From NCBI GenBank assembly GCA_900541245.1, contig UQIS01000004.1, forward strand, positions 1 through 64,000: a stretch of DNA of 64,000 nucleotides, in the 5' to 3' direction. The notes beneath the pieces are model-generated. The model did not search any database and had not been told where the DNA came from. It was given only the letters and a program-made list of their open reading frames with translations. Source of the DNA: an uncultured Collinsella sp. (GTDB taxonomy: Bacteria; Actinomycetota; Coriobacteriia; Coriobacteriales; Coriobacteriaceae). Positions 1-8,650 of the stretch are shown here, piece by piece. Made by a program: the position numbers and the translations under genes. Every line of letters starts with the position of its first letter. Position 1 is the first letter of the stretch.

Positions 1-107
1 GTGGGATGGTAATATCGGGCGGGAGTCAGCCGCTCTGATAGAATCGTCCTTGCTGTCGGCAGCCCTCGTGCCGGGCAGAGCCCTCCATTTGATGGGAGGT
101 GATGCCC

Positions 108-233
108 ATGACCGATTTCACCGAGCTCGTGAAGCTCCTGACCGCTATGGTCTCGCTCCTCACGGCCCTTGTCGGCCTTTCCAAGGCACTCAAGCAGGGC
201 TCGAAGCCCAAAAAGAAAGGTCACCGTCGCTAA
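108..233 (+). CDS. Holin-like membrane micropeptide (41 aa)
   Basis: This short ORF begins MTDFTELVKLLTAM, continues with a hydrophobic helix (about residues 8-28, rich in Leu, Val and Ala) and ends in a Lys/Arg/His-rich tail. A good ribosome site, GGGAGGTGATG, sits at 94-104 just before the ATG. A single helix with a strongly basic C-terminus resembles small phage holins or holin-like toxins. That role is inferred from composition only. It lies at the start of an integrated element with metallophosphoesterase genes downstream, so a phage or conjugative-element cargo role is plausible. No catalytic motif is visible. Confidence 0.55.
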   Translation: MTDFTELVKLLTAMVSLLTALVGLSKALKQGSKPKKKGHRR

Positions 234-496
234 GATGATGACCCAACTTCATTAAGCAACGGCTCTGCCCAGCTCTCTACAACTTGGGCTGCCGTCGGCA
301 CCATTTTACCCTCCTGACGAGGAATTCGTCCATATTTCAAAAATCAAATCCTGTTCGCGCGTGGGCGTAAACTTTTAGTTGGGCAAATCCGGCAGATTGG
401 AGCTTGAAACATGAGGGATATGCACCTCATGTCGCTCATAAAACGTCTCCTGACCTCGATGGAGAACGTTTTTTAGCGACAGAAGGAGACAAAAAT

Positions 497-1135
497 ATGA
501 TCTGGTTTACCAGCGACACCCACTTCGGGCATGAGAACGTGCTGAAGTTCACCGACCGCCCGTGGGAGACGATTTGGCAGATGAACGACGCCATCGTCGA
601 CAGCATCAACGGCAGGGTTGCCGTGGACGACGAGCTCTACATCCTGGGTGATTTCTCATTCAAGATGACCGCCCAGGACGCCTATGGGCTTCGCAAGCGG
701 ATCGCCTGCAGGCGCATCCACCTAGTCCCGGGAAACCACGACAAGGACTGGACCCAGCCGGCGGTCGCGGGCGCCTTCACCGTGGAGCCGCCGATCTGCG
801 TGCTCAAGATCGACGGGCAGAAGATCGTCCTGAGCCATTACCCCATGGCCGACTGGCAGGGCATGAACCATGGATCGTGGCACCTCCACGGGCACATCCA
901 CAGCAGCGGCGGCGCGTACAACGAGTGCAACCGCAAGCAGGGCCTTCTGCGCTACGACGTCGGTTGCGATGCCAACGGGCACTCCCCGGTGAGCCTCGAC
1001 GAGCTGAGGGAATGGTTCGCCGGAGTCGACGAGCCGTGCGGCCGGGTGAAATGGCCCTGGTGGGTCAACGAGACCGGCGACAGGCAGGTCGAGCGCGAGC
1101 TGGCGGCGTACAAGAGGGAAGAGGCGATCCGATGA
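497..1135 (+). CDS. Calcineurin-like metallophosphoesterase, copy 1
   Basis: The 212-residue protein shows the metallophosphoesterase motifs in order: DTHFGH at residues 7-12, LGDFS near 50, GNHDKD near 80, LSHYP near 115 and HLHGHIH near 130. These bind two metal ions and support phosphoester hydrolysis; the substrate cannot be told from sequence. An in-frame ATG lies at 404, but the start at 497 has AGAAGGAGA directly upstream and begins at the conserved first strand (MIWFTSDTH). The stop overlaps the next start as ATGA, so the three phosphoesterase genes are probably translated as one operon. It differs from copies 2 and 3, which resemble each other more. Confidence 0.9.
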   Translation: MIWFTSDTHFGHENVLKFTDRPWETIWQMNDAIVDSINGRVAVDDELYILGDFSFKMTAQDAYGLRKRIACRRIHLVPGNHDKDWTQPAVAGAFTVEPPICVLKIDGQKIVLSHYPMADWQGMNHGSWHLHGHIHSSGGAYNECNRKQGLLRYDVGCDANGHSPVSLDELREWFAGVDEPCGRVKWPWWVNETGDRQVERELAAYKREEAIR

Positions 1136-1857
1136 CGGTCTATGTGACGGGCGACATCCACGGTGGGCTCGACATGCAAAAGCTCCGCGACTGGGAGCTT
1201 GGGGATAGCCTTGGCAGCGACGACTATCTGATCATCGCCGGCGACTTTGGCTTTCCGTGGGATTTCTCTGCCGAGGAATGCGCCGACATCGCCTGGCTGG
1301 AGTCGCGCCCCTACACGGTACTGTTCGTCGACGGCAACCACGAGCGCTTCGACCACTGGGAGGAACGCCCCATGGAACCGTGGCACGGCGGGCTGACGCA
1401 GCGCCTGTCGGATACTTCGTCTATCCGCCGCCTCATGCGCGGGGAGGTCTTCGAGCTCGACGGCTCGACGGTCTTCACCATGGGCGGTGCCACGAGCGTG
1501 GACAGGGAATACCGCGTGCCCTATTCCAGCTGGTGGCCTCAGGAGCTCCCGGACGAGCGCGATTTCGATACCGCACGGACAAAGCTCGACGAAGTCGGCT
1601 GGAAGGTCGACTGCGTCATCACCCATACCTGCTCGACGCGCATGCTCTCGCCGACGCTCTACCCGGACCCAGGCTGGGAGCGCCCTGATGTGGACCGGCT
1701 GACCGGATTCCTTGACGAGCTCGAGGATCGCCTGGACTACAAGCGCTGGTATTACGGCCATTTTCACCGAGACGGCAACCCGGACGAACGTCATACCGTG
1801 CTGTACGACCGGATCGTGAGGCTCGGGGACAAACTCCTGCCGTGGGGTGCGTACTGA
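1132..1857 (+). CDS. Calcineurin-like metallophosphoesterase, copy 2
   Basis: The 241-residue protein starts MTVYVTGDIHGG and carries the family metal ligands: GDIHGG (residues 7-12), AGDFGFPWD, DGNHERFD, ITHTC and YYGHFHRDG. The start at 1132 overlaps the stop of the preceding gene (ATGA), which fixes it against the longer open frame that begins at 877. The protein resembles copy 3 closely in motif spacing and in the conserved block SWWPQE/SWWPEE, so the two probably arose by tandem duplication. Function beyond metal-dependent phosphoesterase is unknown. Confidence 0.9.
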   Translation: MTVYVTGDIHGGLDMQKLRDWELGDSLGSDDYLIIAGDFGFPWDFSAEECADIAWLESRPYTVLFVDGNHERFDHWEERPMEPWHGGLTQRLSDTSSIRRLMRGEVFELDGSTVFTMGGATSVDREYRVPYSSWWPQELPDERDFDTARTKLDEVGWKVDCVITHTCSTRMLSPTLYPDPGWERPDVDRLTGFLDELEDRLDYKRWYYGHFHRDGNPDERHTVLYDRIVRLGDKLLPWGAY

Positions 1858-2579
1858 TGGCTGTCTATGTGACAGGAGACGTGCACGGCAGGGCCGAGTA
1901 CGGGGCCAGCAGGTTCGCCTTCAGGTCTTGGCCGCTGGGCCGGACCCTGACGCGCGATGACGCGGTGATCGTGGCCGGCGACTTCGGCTTTGTCTGGGAT
2001 GGATCCAACGCCGAGAAATACTGGCTCGACTGGTTCGAGTCGAAGCCGTGGACCACGTGTTTCGTAGACGGCAACCATGAGAACCACCATGCCCTGGCTG
2101 GGCTGCCGGTGCGGGAGTGGAACGGCGGGCTCGTCCATGAGGTGCGACCGCACGTGCTGCACCTCATGCGCGGAGAGGTGTTCGACATCGCGGGAACCAC
2201 GGTCCTTGCCATGGGCGGCGCCGCGAGCAACGACAGGCAGTATCGCAAGGAGGGGAGGAGCTGGTGGCCAGAGGAGATGCCGAGTGAGGAGGAGATGGAC
2301 CACTGCCGCGCCTCGCTCAACCGCGTAGGCTGGAGGGTCGATTGCGTTGTGACTCACGAGGCCCCTGCTGCCCTTGCTGAGGGGTTGTGCCGGGAGCGCG
2401 GACGCGAGTATCGGGGCGACCGACTTCAGCGATTCCTTGCCGAGCTCGACGACCGGCTCGGCTACCGAGCCTGGTTCTTCGGCCACTACCACGGTGACGA
2501 GTGGCGTGACGACAGGCACCGTCTGGTCTATCGAGACATCGTGCCGATCGAAAGTGCTGCGCCCGGTTCTCAGTTCTAG
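1857..2579 (+). CDS. Calcineurin-like metallophosphoesterase, copy 3
   Basis: The 240-residue protein starts MAVYVTGDVHGR; the A of its ATG is the last base of the previous stop codon (TGATG), so translation is coupled. Metal-binding motifs are GDVHGR, AGDFGFVWD, DGNHENHH, VTHEAP and FFGHYHGDE. It is a paralogue of copy 2. The end of the gene lies inside the left arm of a strong hairpin, so the operon ends here. Three tandem members of this superfamily in one mobile element suggest either nucleotide/RNA processing or a defence or counter-defence role; neither can be chosen from sequence. Confidence 0.9.
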   Translation: MAVYVTGDVHGRAEYGASRFAFRSWPLGRTLTRDDAVIVAGDFGFVWDGSNAEKYWLDWFESKPWTTCFVDGNHENHHALAGLPVREWNGGLVHEVRPHVLHLMRGEVFDIAGTTVLAMGGAASNDRQYRKEGRSWWPEEMPSEEEMDHCRASLNRVGWRVDCVVTHEAPAALAEGLCRERGREYRGDRLQRFLAELDDRLGYRAWFFGHYHGDEWRDDRHRLVYRDIVPIESAAPGSQF

Positions 2580-2614
2580 AAACCCCCTAGAAATGCTCTA
2601 GGGGGTTTCTAGAA
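2574..2614. terminator. Perfect 18-bp hairpin terminator between convergent genes
   Basis: Arms at 2574-2591 and 2597-2614 are perfectly complementary around the 5-nt loop AATGC. The left arm includes the stop codon of the third phosphoesterase gene. The site lies between convergent genes and can act in both directions. The U-tract is short on the plus strand. Confidence 0.8.
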
Positions 2615-2632
2615 AATTAGATGCTATGCGGC

Positions 2633-3202
2633 CTACTCGATCTTCATCTGGGTCATGACCTCGATCTTGGCCTCGGCCACGGCCGCCCGCTGTTCGGCTA
2701 CAGCAAGGCGGTCCTTGAGGGCGGCGACCTCGGCCATCAGGTCGCGCTGGGCCAGAAGCGCATCGCTCAGCTCAGCCTGGGCTTTCAACGCGGCGTCACG
2801 CTCGCCGCGCAGCCGCTCGATCTCATCGACCATGGTCTCAGCCTCGGCGTGGAGCTGGACGACCTGCCTGTCGAGCTCCCTGGCATCGGCGAGATATCTG
2901 ACGCTCGCGGCGTGGAGCTCGTTGTTCTCGAGCTCGAGGCTCGCGGTATCGAGCTCGAACTTCTCCTCGATAAAGGCGACCCGCTCATTGCAGTCGGCCT
3001 CAAGTCTTTCGTTCCGGTCTCTCGCCTCGACGAGCTTGCGGTTGAATTCGTCGAGCTGGGCCCTGAGCAACGCGTTCTCGGTCCTGAGGTCGCCCGTCTC
3101 GTGCAGCAGCTTCTCCCGCCACGTCGCCTCGATCCGCTCGGCGGCCTCATCGAGGACGGACTTCACGCCGTAGATCTCCCTGATTTTCTTCTCGTTTGCC
3201 AT
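2633..3202 (-). CDS. Coiled-coil protein of unknown function
   Basis: The 189-residue protein is highly charged and almost wholly helical by composition, with heptad-like runs of Leu/Ala and Glu/Arg (for example REKLLHETGDLRTE and DEIERLRGERDAAL). No enzymatic motif or membrane segment is visible. I chose ATG at 3202 (MANEKKIREIYG) because GGAG lies 9 nt upstream; a TTG five codons earlier is possible. It faces the phosphoesterase operon and shares its terminator. It could be a structural or scaffold protein of the mobile element. Confidence 0.65.
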   Translation of the reverse strand: MANEKKIREIYGVKSVLDEAAERIEATWREKLLHETGDLRTENALLRAQLDEFNRKLVEARDRNERLEADCNERVAFIEEKFELDTASLELENNELHAASVRYLADARELDRQVVQLHAEAETMVDEIERLRGERDAALKAQAELSDALLAQRDLMAEVAALKDRLAVAEQRAAVAEAKIEVMTQMKIE

Positions 3203-3509
3203 GGTGCGGCACTCCAATCAACAACGGGCATGGCTCCGCCATGCCATATGGCTGGGAACAATGCACGGCCGCTGTTGATTTGTGTTCGCCCTGCGATCGG
3301 TGAGTTCTAAAAGGCGTCTCAAGTCATGCGTTCACGCAGGTTTTCGGTTGGAGAAATACCGCACGTTTTCATGGTAACACGTGCCTTAAAGAACGGGCGG
3401 CCATATCGATTCGTTGTAAATAGCGTCTACGACGTGTTGGTGCCAGGAGGTGAGGGCGTTAAAGATGTCGAGAATGATTGTGGGAGTATTTTAGATACAG
3501 GCATGAGAA

Positions 3510-3571
3510 AGGGTCGAATCGAAGTGTCTGGCCGGACGCCAATTGTCCGGGAACTGTTTCGGTTCGACCCT
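3510..3571. repeat. Nested inverted repeat in a 450-bp non-coding stretch
   Basis: Outer arms at 3510-3523 and 3558-3571 pair with one mismatch (left AGGGTCGAATCGAA). A second inverted repeat, CCGGAC at 3532-3537 and GTCCGG at 3545-3550, lies inside the loop. There is no T-tract after it. The surrounding 3203-3654 has no gene I can support. The structure could be a structured RNA, a replication/transfer site or a recombination site of the element. Confidence 0.5.
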
Positions 3572-3654
3572 GCTTCATTTTACATCCGCGGCATGTTCTT
3601 GTGGGCATCCTGACGGTGACCGACTCTCACGACCTCGATAGTCGGTTTGTGGGC

Positions 3655-4041
3655 TTAAAGTTTCGGAGGCTCCCAAGCGTTTTCAATCGCGGCGCGGTAG
3701 ATTGCGGCGTAATTAAGCATCCAGCTGCCATCACCAACTTTTTGAATATACCCCTTATCCTTCAGAGAGGTATAGGCCCGGGATATCGTGTTCTTACTCA
3801 GGCGGTAGTGATCCTCAATCCATTTGCTTTTAGCGCAGAAGCCCATGGGCCGTTTGTTTTTGGAAGGTTTTCCAAACTTCCATACAAGGCCGAGGATGAG
3901 ACGCTCGGCGGCAACGGTGGTGACGCAGCACGCCCACTCGGGCACTGAAATAAAAATAGCCTTATCCATTTTTCCCGTAATCTCTCGTTGCTCAGTAGCA
4001 TCATCGCTAAATATGTCGGAAATCGACGGAAGCTCGCTCAT
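3655..4041 (-). CDS. Winged-helix DNA-binding protein
   Basis: The 128-residue protein has a C-terminal helix-turn-helix region (KSKWIEDHYRLSKNTISRAY, then LKDKGYIQKVGDG), which reads as a recognition helix followed by a wing, as in replication initiators and GntR/MarR-like regulators. The start at 4041 (MSELPSISD) has AGGTGG 5 nt upstream; a GTG three codons earlier is less likely. It follows the excisionase-like gene by 9 bp, so the two form one operon. A role in replication or control of the integrated element is inferred from position. Confidence 0.6.
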   Translation of the reverse strand: MSELPSISDIFSDDATEQREITGKMDKAIFISVPEWACCVTTVAAERLILGLVWKFGKPSKNKRPMGFCAKSKWIEDHYRLSKNTISRAYTSLKDKGYIQKVGDGSWMLNYAAIYRAAIENAWEPPKL

Positions 4042-4050
4042 GTTTACCAC

Positions 4051-4296
4051 CTAATCAAGGTGGGCGGTACGACCTTCAAGCTGCTTGAAAAGCTCGTAGA
4101 ACGAGCTTTCAAACATGTAATTAGAGCGATGGATCTGGATGAGCTTGCCGGACTCTCGCATAAACTTGCGTGCGGTGTTTTCGCTCCAGCCAGTGAGTTC
4201 GCGGATATCGTTAACGCGGAGCAACCGATCGCACTGAGCGGCACCAGTGGGGAAAGTCGGTGTGGACGCCTGAGTGCTAATCTTTGGAGTAGCCAT
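4051..4296 (-). CDS. Excisionase-like helix-turn-helix protein
   Basis: The 81-residue protein contains a MerR/Xis-type helix-turn-helix: LLRVNDIRELTGWSENTARK at about residues 25-44, followed by FMRESGKLIQIHRSNY. Small proteins of this type next to a tyrosine integrase usually act as excisionases or directionality factors. It lies upstream of the winged-helix gene in the same orientation, with the integrase about 220 bp further right on the same strand. No other domain is present. The excisionase role is inferred from the fold-like motif and from context. Confidence 0.6.
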   Translation of the reverse strand: MATPKISTQASTPTFPTGAAQCDRLLRVNDIRELTGWSENTARKFMRESGKLIQIHRSNYMFESSFYELFKQLEGRTAHLD

Positions 4297-4515
4297 GATG
4301 AGCTATCCTTTCAATGAGGGCCCTCCCTGTGCTTGTAAGACGTACCAGGTTCATAAGCACTTGGGGGGGCCGGTTTCTATGACTACATGCGTAGCCATCT
4401 GACAGCTTTAGCATGTATTAAAACTCATTAGATGTCAATCAAATAAAGCATCTACCTGCGGAAACGGTATTATAGTACCGTAATATTATGAAATAAACGA
4501 TGAATGAAAAACATG

Positions 4516-5763
4516 CTATTTCTCGCTTCTCTGTATATAGGCGTTGATGAAGGCTTCGTAGCCTTTAACTGCTTTTATTTCTGATTGTTGAACGAGGCTT
4601 GTATACGTTTTGAGCGTGATATTGGGGTCCGCGTGGCCAAGAATACCTTGCACGCTTCTAACGTCCGATCCGTTCGCCAGCATAAAAGTGCTTACACAAT
4701 GCCTGAGCTGATGCGGGCAGATGCCCTTATATAGTTTTCCGCCAGTCGAATTGTTCGGCTCATAGATTCCAAGATTGCAGCTAACTGCGAAATCGCGAAA
4801 CCAATGGTTGAAGATGTAGTTTTTCATGTGACAGACAGTAGGGATCCCTTGCTCGACAGCAATATCGCTAATGATGGGAGTGCTGCCAGTCTGGGACAGC
4901 CCCAGAGAGGCCAGGAGCTCTTTTTGTATGGCTGACCATGATTGAAGACGTTCGGCCAAGGTTTCTCCAACGGGAATTTTGCGTTGGCTTTCTTGTGACT
5001 TGGGTGCCCTCAGTTCATGATCGTTGGTGTACTGCCTGTCAATTTTCAAGGTTTTATTGGCAGGGTCCCAATCGCGCCATTCGAGGCCCAGCATCTCGCC
5101 TTTTCGCATACCCGTATACACTAGTACTAGCGTACCAACAGCTTCGGCGGTGAGCTCAATGTGTTGAAGATGTGTGCATAGGGTAGCTACTTGGTCGATT
5201 GTAAGTGATTCTCTTTTGTTGCGTGGTCTGCGAACATGAACGGTAGCGCAGGGGTTTCGGTCAATTATTCTCTTTGCGACTGCATTCGACAGAATCTGAC
5301 GCAGTTTCGCATTGATTCGTACAAGCTCTGATGGTTTGTATTTTCCCGTACGACGAGCTTCGGCATATGTTTCTTCGATTAGATCGGGAGTTAGCCCCTC
5401 AATTGTCTGAAACGCACCGAATAGGTCTTCGATATGCCTGCAATCGTACGCTTCTCTTTCATAGCTCGTTGGCGCAAGCTCGGTGTCCCTATTTTCATGA
5501 AAGGCCCAGCAGTAGGACGCAAGCAAAGTGGGCTTTTTAGTTTTAGTGATCGTGCCAGAGGAGTTGATTTCAGCCAGCTTGGCCTGCATTGCAGCCTTAG
5601 CTTCTGTTTTAGTCTTGCAACGAACCGTATAAGTTGGGGATCGTTTGTAACGCCCTGTCTTAGGGTCCTTGACCCCAAGGGAAAAATAATAGCGATAGGT
5701 GTTAGGTGATCTCTTGTCTTTCCAACACGTGCCTCTTCCGCTAATGAGTGGCTGTTCTGACAT
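4516..5763 (-). CDS. int: Tyrosine recombinase (phage/ICE integrase)
   Basis: The 415-residue protein has the layout of Tn916/phage-type integrases: an N-terminal arm-binding region, a SAM-like core-binding domain (about 80-175) and a C-terminal catalytic domain. Catalytic residues visible are R220 (GMRKGE), H351 and R354 (HQLRH), H377 (GHAD) and the nucleophile Y387 (TYTSL). The gene is complete. Its start lies about 190 bp from the tRNA-Arg 3' fragment at 5956-6000, the usual place for an integrase beside its attachment site. The element it mobilises should therefore extend leftwards beyond this window. Confidence 0.95.
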   Translation of the reverse strand: MSEQPLISGRGTCWKDKRSPNTYRYYFSLGVKDPKTGRYKRSPTYTVRCKTKTEAKAAMQAKLAEINSSGTITKTKKPTLLASYCWAFHENRDTELAPTSYEREAYDCRHIEDLFGAFQTIEGLTPDLIEETYAEARRTGKYKPSELVRINAKLRQILSNAVAKRIIDRNPCATVHVRRPRNKRESLTIDQVATLCTHLQHIELTAEAVGTLVLVYTGMRKGEMLGLEWRDWDPANKTLKIDRQYTNDHELRAPKSQESQRKIPVGETLAERLQSWSAIQKELLASLGLSQTGSTPIISDIAVEQGIPTVCHMKNYIFNHWFRDFAVSCNLGIYEPNNSTGGKLYKGICPHQLRHCVSTFMLANGSDVRSVQGILGHADPNITLKTYTSLVQQSEIKAVKGYEAFINAYIQRSEK

Positions 5764-5955
5764 CTTTGCACTCCGTTTCTTTGAATAGTTTTCAACAATT
5801 CAATGAGTGCAGTTTAGCTAAAGCTGTTAGTAATATGTTTGTAAAAGCGTAGGCGCAGCTACCGGATGCAGAAGACACAAACTGCTATGTTTATCTGCGG
5901 TTATATGATGTTCAATGATGCTTGATGAATGGTAGGGGGTAGCATTAAATCATAT

Positions 5956-6000
5956 CTCCTAAAGCGGGTGTCGACGGTTCGAATCCGCCCGGGGGCACCA
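5956..6000 (+). other. tRNA-Arg(CCT) 3' fragment, putative att site
   Basis: The sequence reads as the 3' half of a tRNA from the anticodon loop onward: loop CTCCTAA (5956-5962, anticodon CCT), 3' anticodon stem, short variable loop, T-arm with GGTTCGAATCC (5976-5986), 3' acceptor strand CGGGGGC and ACCA at 5997-6000. No 5' half is present, so it is not a functional tRNA. One T-stem pair (A5974/C5988) is mismatched. This is the footprint left by an integrase that recombines at the anticodon-loop-to-CCA segment; the intact tRNA is expected left of the window. Confidence 0.7.
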
Positions 6001-6095
6001 GGGAATATGACGGCGTCGCGGGAGCGGCGCCGTTTCTGGTTTGCGGGGGCCGCCGGCGGATTCGGGCCGTCGACACCCGCGTCACCAATTGCGTC
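5978..6095. repeat. 118-bp direct repeat, left copy (tRNA end plus flank)
   Basis: This segment starts in the tRNA T-loop and runs 95 bp past the CCA end. A second copy lies at 9152-9269 with the same length and about nine mismatches by eye. The two bracket the restriction-modification island. Within the copy, 6067-6080 is the exact reverse complement of 5964-5977, so the left copy is also part of a large imperfect palindrome. Confidence 0.85.
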
Positions 6096-6257
6096 TAGAG
6101 CCCTCCGGTAGAGTGTCCAAGCCCTAAAGCCCAGTTGATGCTACGGGGTTTAGAGGCGGACTGAAGCAAGGGGAAGACATGTCCGCTCGGGGTGATAGAC
6201 TAACGCTGTGGTAAATACAGGACAGTTTGACCGTTTTTCAACCAAGATAGGCGTTCC

Positions 6258-7406
6258 ATGCAACTAAATGCAGCTGATATAGCGCAAAAGAGAATTGACC
6301 TCGGCCTCACCCAAAAGGAGTTCGCCGCCGCCCTTGGTATGGGCTCGTCTGGCGAACGCACCGTTCGGCGCTGGGAGTCTGGGGATACTAGTCCAACGGC
6401 GGCTGAATGCGCCTTTATCGCATCGCTCGATGCGGGGGCTCCATTTGACCAAGGGGAGCGCAGCGACGCGCCTTTTACCTTCTGCGATCTCTTCGCGGGC
6501 ATCGGCGGTATACGAATGCCGTTCCAAGAGCTTGGCGGTAGGTGCGTCTTCTCTTGCGAGTGGGATAAGTTCGCCCAGAAAACCTACCGGATGAACTATG
6601 GAGAGACCCCGGCGGGCGACATCCGTCAGGTCGCATCAAACGATATACCGGACTTCGATGTCCTGCTCGCAGGCTTTCCTTGTCAGCCATTCTCCCTTGC
6701 AGGCGTTTCGAAGAAGCAATCTTTGGGGAGACCCACCGGCTTTGAGGATAAAACGCAGGGAACCCTCTTTTTCGAGGTCGCTCGCATCATACGCGACAAG
6801 CGCCCGAAGGCCTTCTTGCTTGAGAACGTTAAGAACCTTACGAGTCACGACGGCGGGAAGACCTTCAAGGTCATACGACAGACGCTTGAGGAGGACCTTG
6901 GATACCATATTTTCTGGAAAGTGCTTGATTCAAAAAACTGGACGTGCCAGCACAGGGAGCGCATCTACATCGTGGGGTTCAGGGAGGAAGTTCCCTTCTC
7001 GTGGGATGACCTTGAGGTGCCGGGACCGGGACATACGCTAGGGGAAATCCTCGAAGAGCAACCAAACGAACGCTACACCATTTCGGATAAGCTATGGGCC
7101 TATCTGCGCGCCTATCGCGAAAAGCATGAGGCGGCGGGCCACGGCTTTGGATACTCGATGGTCGGCCCAGAGGACACGACAAGGACGCTTTCCGCCCGGT
7201 ACCACAAGGATGGCAGCGAGATTCTGGTCGGGCAGGAAGGAAAAAACCCTCGTAAACTCACTCCCCGCGAATGCGCGCGCCTGCAAGGATTTCCCGATGA
7301 GTTCATCATCCCGGTGTCGGATACTCAGGCATACAAGCAGTTCGGCAACTCCGTGACCGTGCCGGTCGTGCGCTCGGTCGCGAAGTTGATGATGGAGGTG
7401 TTCTAG
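6258..7406 (+). CDS. dcm: DNA cytosine-5 methyltransferase, Dcm/M.EcoRII type
   Basis: The 382-residue enzyme transfers a methyl group from AdoMet to cytosine C5 in DNA. An N-terminal XRE-like helix-turn-helix (about 7-45, GLTQKEFAAALGMGSS) precedes the catalytic domain. Motifs: DLFAGIGG (77-84, AdoMet binding), GFPCQPFS with catalytic C142, ENVKNL, QHRERIYIVGF, and C-terminal FGNSV. The N-terminal helix-turn-helix is known in M.EcoRII-like enzymes, where it can repress the gene's own promoter. The partner nuclease starts 2 bp downstream and is EcoRII-like, so the target is probably CCWGG; that is inferred from the partner. Confidence 0.93.
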   Translation: MQLNAADIAQKRIDLGLTQKEFAAALGMGSSGERTVRRWESGDTSPTAAECAFIASLDAGAPFDQGERSDAPFTFCDLFAGIGGIRMPFQELGGRCVFSCEWDKFAQKTYRMNYGETPAGDIRQVASNDIPDFDVLLAGFPCQPFSLAGVSKKQSLGRPTGFEDKTQGTLFFEVARIIRDKRPKAFLLENVKNLTSHDGGKTFKVIRQTLEEDLGYHIFWKVLDSKNWTCQHRERIYIVGFREEVPFSWDDLEVPGPGHTLGEILEEQPNERYTISDKLWAYLRAYREKHEAAGHGFGYSMVGPEDTTRTLSARYHKDGSEILVGQEGKNPRKLTPRECARLQGFPDEFIIPVSDTQAYKQFGNSVTVPVVRSVAKLMMEVF

Positions 7407-7407
7407 G

Positions 7408-8622
7408 ATGGACTATGGAGTACTTGGCGCGTATTTTGACGGTGCTGTCGCGAAAACCCTCGCGGGCGTTGACATCATGGGGGCCAATGAAAGCCACCAG
7501 CACGAATTCAACGGCGTGGGGCCTTTGCGCGCGCTTTTCGGAGACGATGACATAAAGGGGATGCGAACTACCTTCGCATATCTCGATGATGGTGCAGACC
7601 CTATATTCGACCATGGTTATACCACTTGGTACGACGCCCGCAGGAAGCATCCAACTAGAACTGAGTATAGGCTCTACTACAACGATAATGCTGCCATGGG
7701 CATGGCCCGTCCGGGCGACCTCATGGTTTTGGCCCTACACGAAGCCAAGGAGGTCGTAATCCTATTTGCCCGAGCGGGGAGTACGGCGGAATCTCAAGTT
7801 CGCTGGCTCTTCGCGCTCGACGGGGTTGGCGAGAAGGGTTTTACGCCCTCTGCTCGGGAGGATACGCGCATCACGTCGATCGCCGCAAGGATTTTGGAGT
7901 CCATCGGCATCGAAGTTAGCATGCCGATCGCAGCGGAGAACTTCCTCGACGGTATGATCGAGAAATTCGGCGAGTCCTTCCCCAAAGGGGCAGACTTCTC
8001 AGCCTACTCAGCTTCCACCCTTGGAAAGCTCGATTGGACGGGCGACCCGGATGGCTGCTTGGTCGCTTGTTACGAACGCGAAGAGATGCTGTTCCGCGTC
8101 TTCGAGCGGCATCTCTTGGAGCGCGACCTCGCGCCATACCTTGGCTCGGCGCTTGATGTTGATGGCGTGCTGCGCACCACTATGTCGGCCTTCCAGCGCC
8201 GCAAGTCCCGTGCGGGGACGGCGTTCGAGAATCAACTCTCGATGCTATTCGATGCTAGGGGCATACGCTACTCGGCGCAGAAATACACCGAGGGCAAATC
8301 AAAGCCGGATTTCATCTTTCCCTCTATTGACGATTACCACGACCCCAAGTTCCCTGTCGCTCGACTGACGATGCTCGGTGCCAAGACAACCATCAAGGAG
8401 CGTTGGCGTCAGGTGCTTGATGAGGCTGACAGAATCGAGGACAAGCATCTTGTAACACTTGAGCCCGCCGTAAGTGAGGATTACACACGAGCTATGGCTA
8501 AGGACAGGCTCAGCCTCGTTGTGCCCTCATCGCTGTTCGAAACCTACACGCCCGCGCAAAGGGAATGGCTCATGAGCGTCAACGACTTCTGCAGGCTGGT
8601 AGAAGCCCGACAGCACGAGTAG
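7408..8622 (+). CDS. EcoRII-type restriction endonuclease
   Basis: The 404-residue protein matches EcoRII in layout: an N-terminal DNA-binding effector domain and a C-terminal PD-(D/E)XK nuclease domain (about 255-400). The family stretch RRKSRAGTAFE at 264-274, KPDFIFPS at 299-306 (D301) and GAKTT at 324-328 (K326), followed by ERWRQVLDEAD, correspond to the EcoRII catalytic core as I know it. EcoRII-type enzymes (type IIE) cut CCWGG and need two sites. The gene begins 2 bp after the methyltransferase stop and ends before a strong terminator. No Vsr repair gene is visible beside it. Confidence 0.88.
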   Translation: MDYGVLGAYFDGAVAKTLAGVDIMGANESHQHEFNGVGPLRALFGDDDIKGMRTTFAYLDDGADPIFDHGYTTWYDARRKHPTRTEYRLYYNDNAAMGMARPGDLMVLALHEAKEVVILFARAGSTAESQVRWLFALDGVGEKGFTPSAREDTRITSIAARILESIGIEVSMPIAAENFLDGMIEKFGESFPKGADFSAYSASTLGKLDWTGDPDGCLVACYEREEMLFRVFERHLLERDLAPYLGSALDVDGVLRTTMSAFQRRKSRAGTAFENQLSMLFDARGIRYSAQKYTEGKSKPDFIFPSIDDYHDPKFPVARLTMLGAKTTIKERWRQVLDEADRIEDKHLVTLEPAVSEDYTRAMAKDRLSLVVPSSLFETYTPAQREWLMSVNDFCRLVEARQHE

Positions 8623-8650
8623 AACCACGAGACGTTTTTTAGAAATGAGG

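Noticed and set aside
3326..3613. 95-codon open frame on the plus strand
   Set aside because: No ribosome site, no family resemblance, and it runs through the nested inverted repeat.
5930..6000. A complete tRNA gene
   Set aside because: Only the 3' half from the anticodon loop onward is present; no 5' half pairs with it, and the T-stem has a mismatch.
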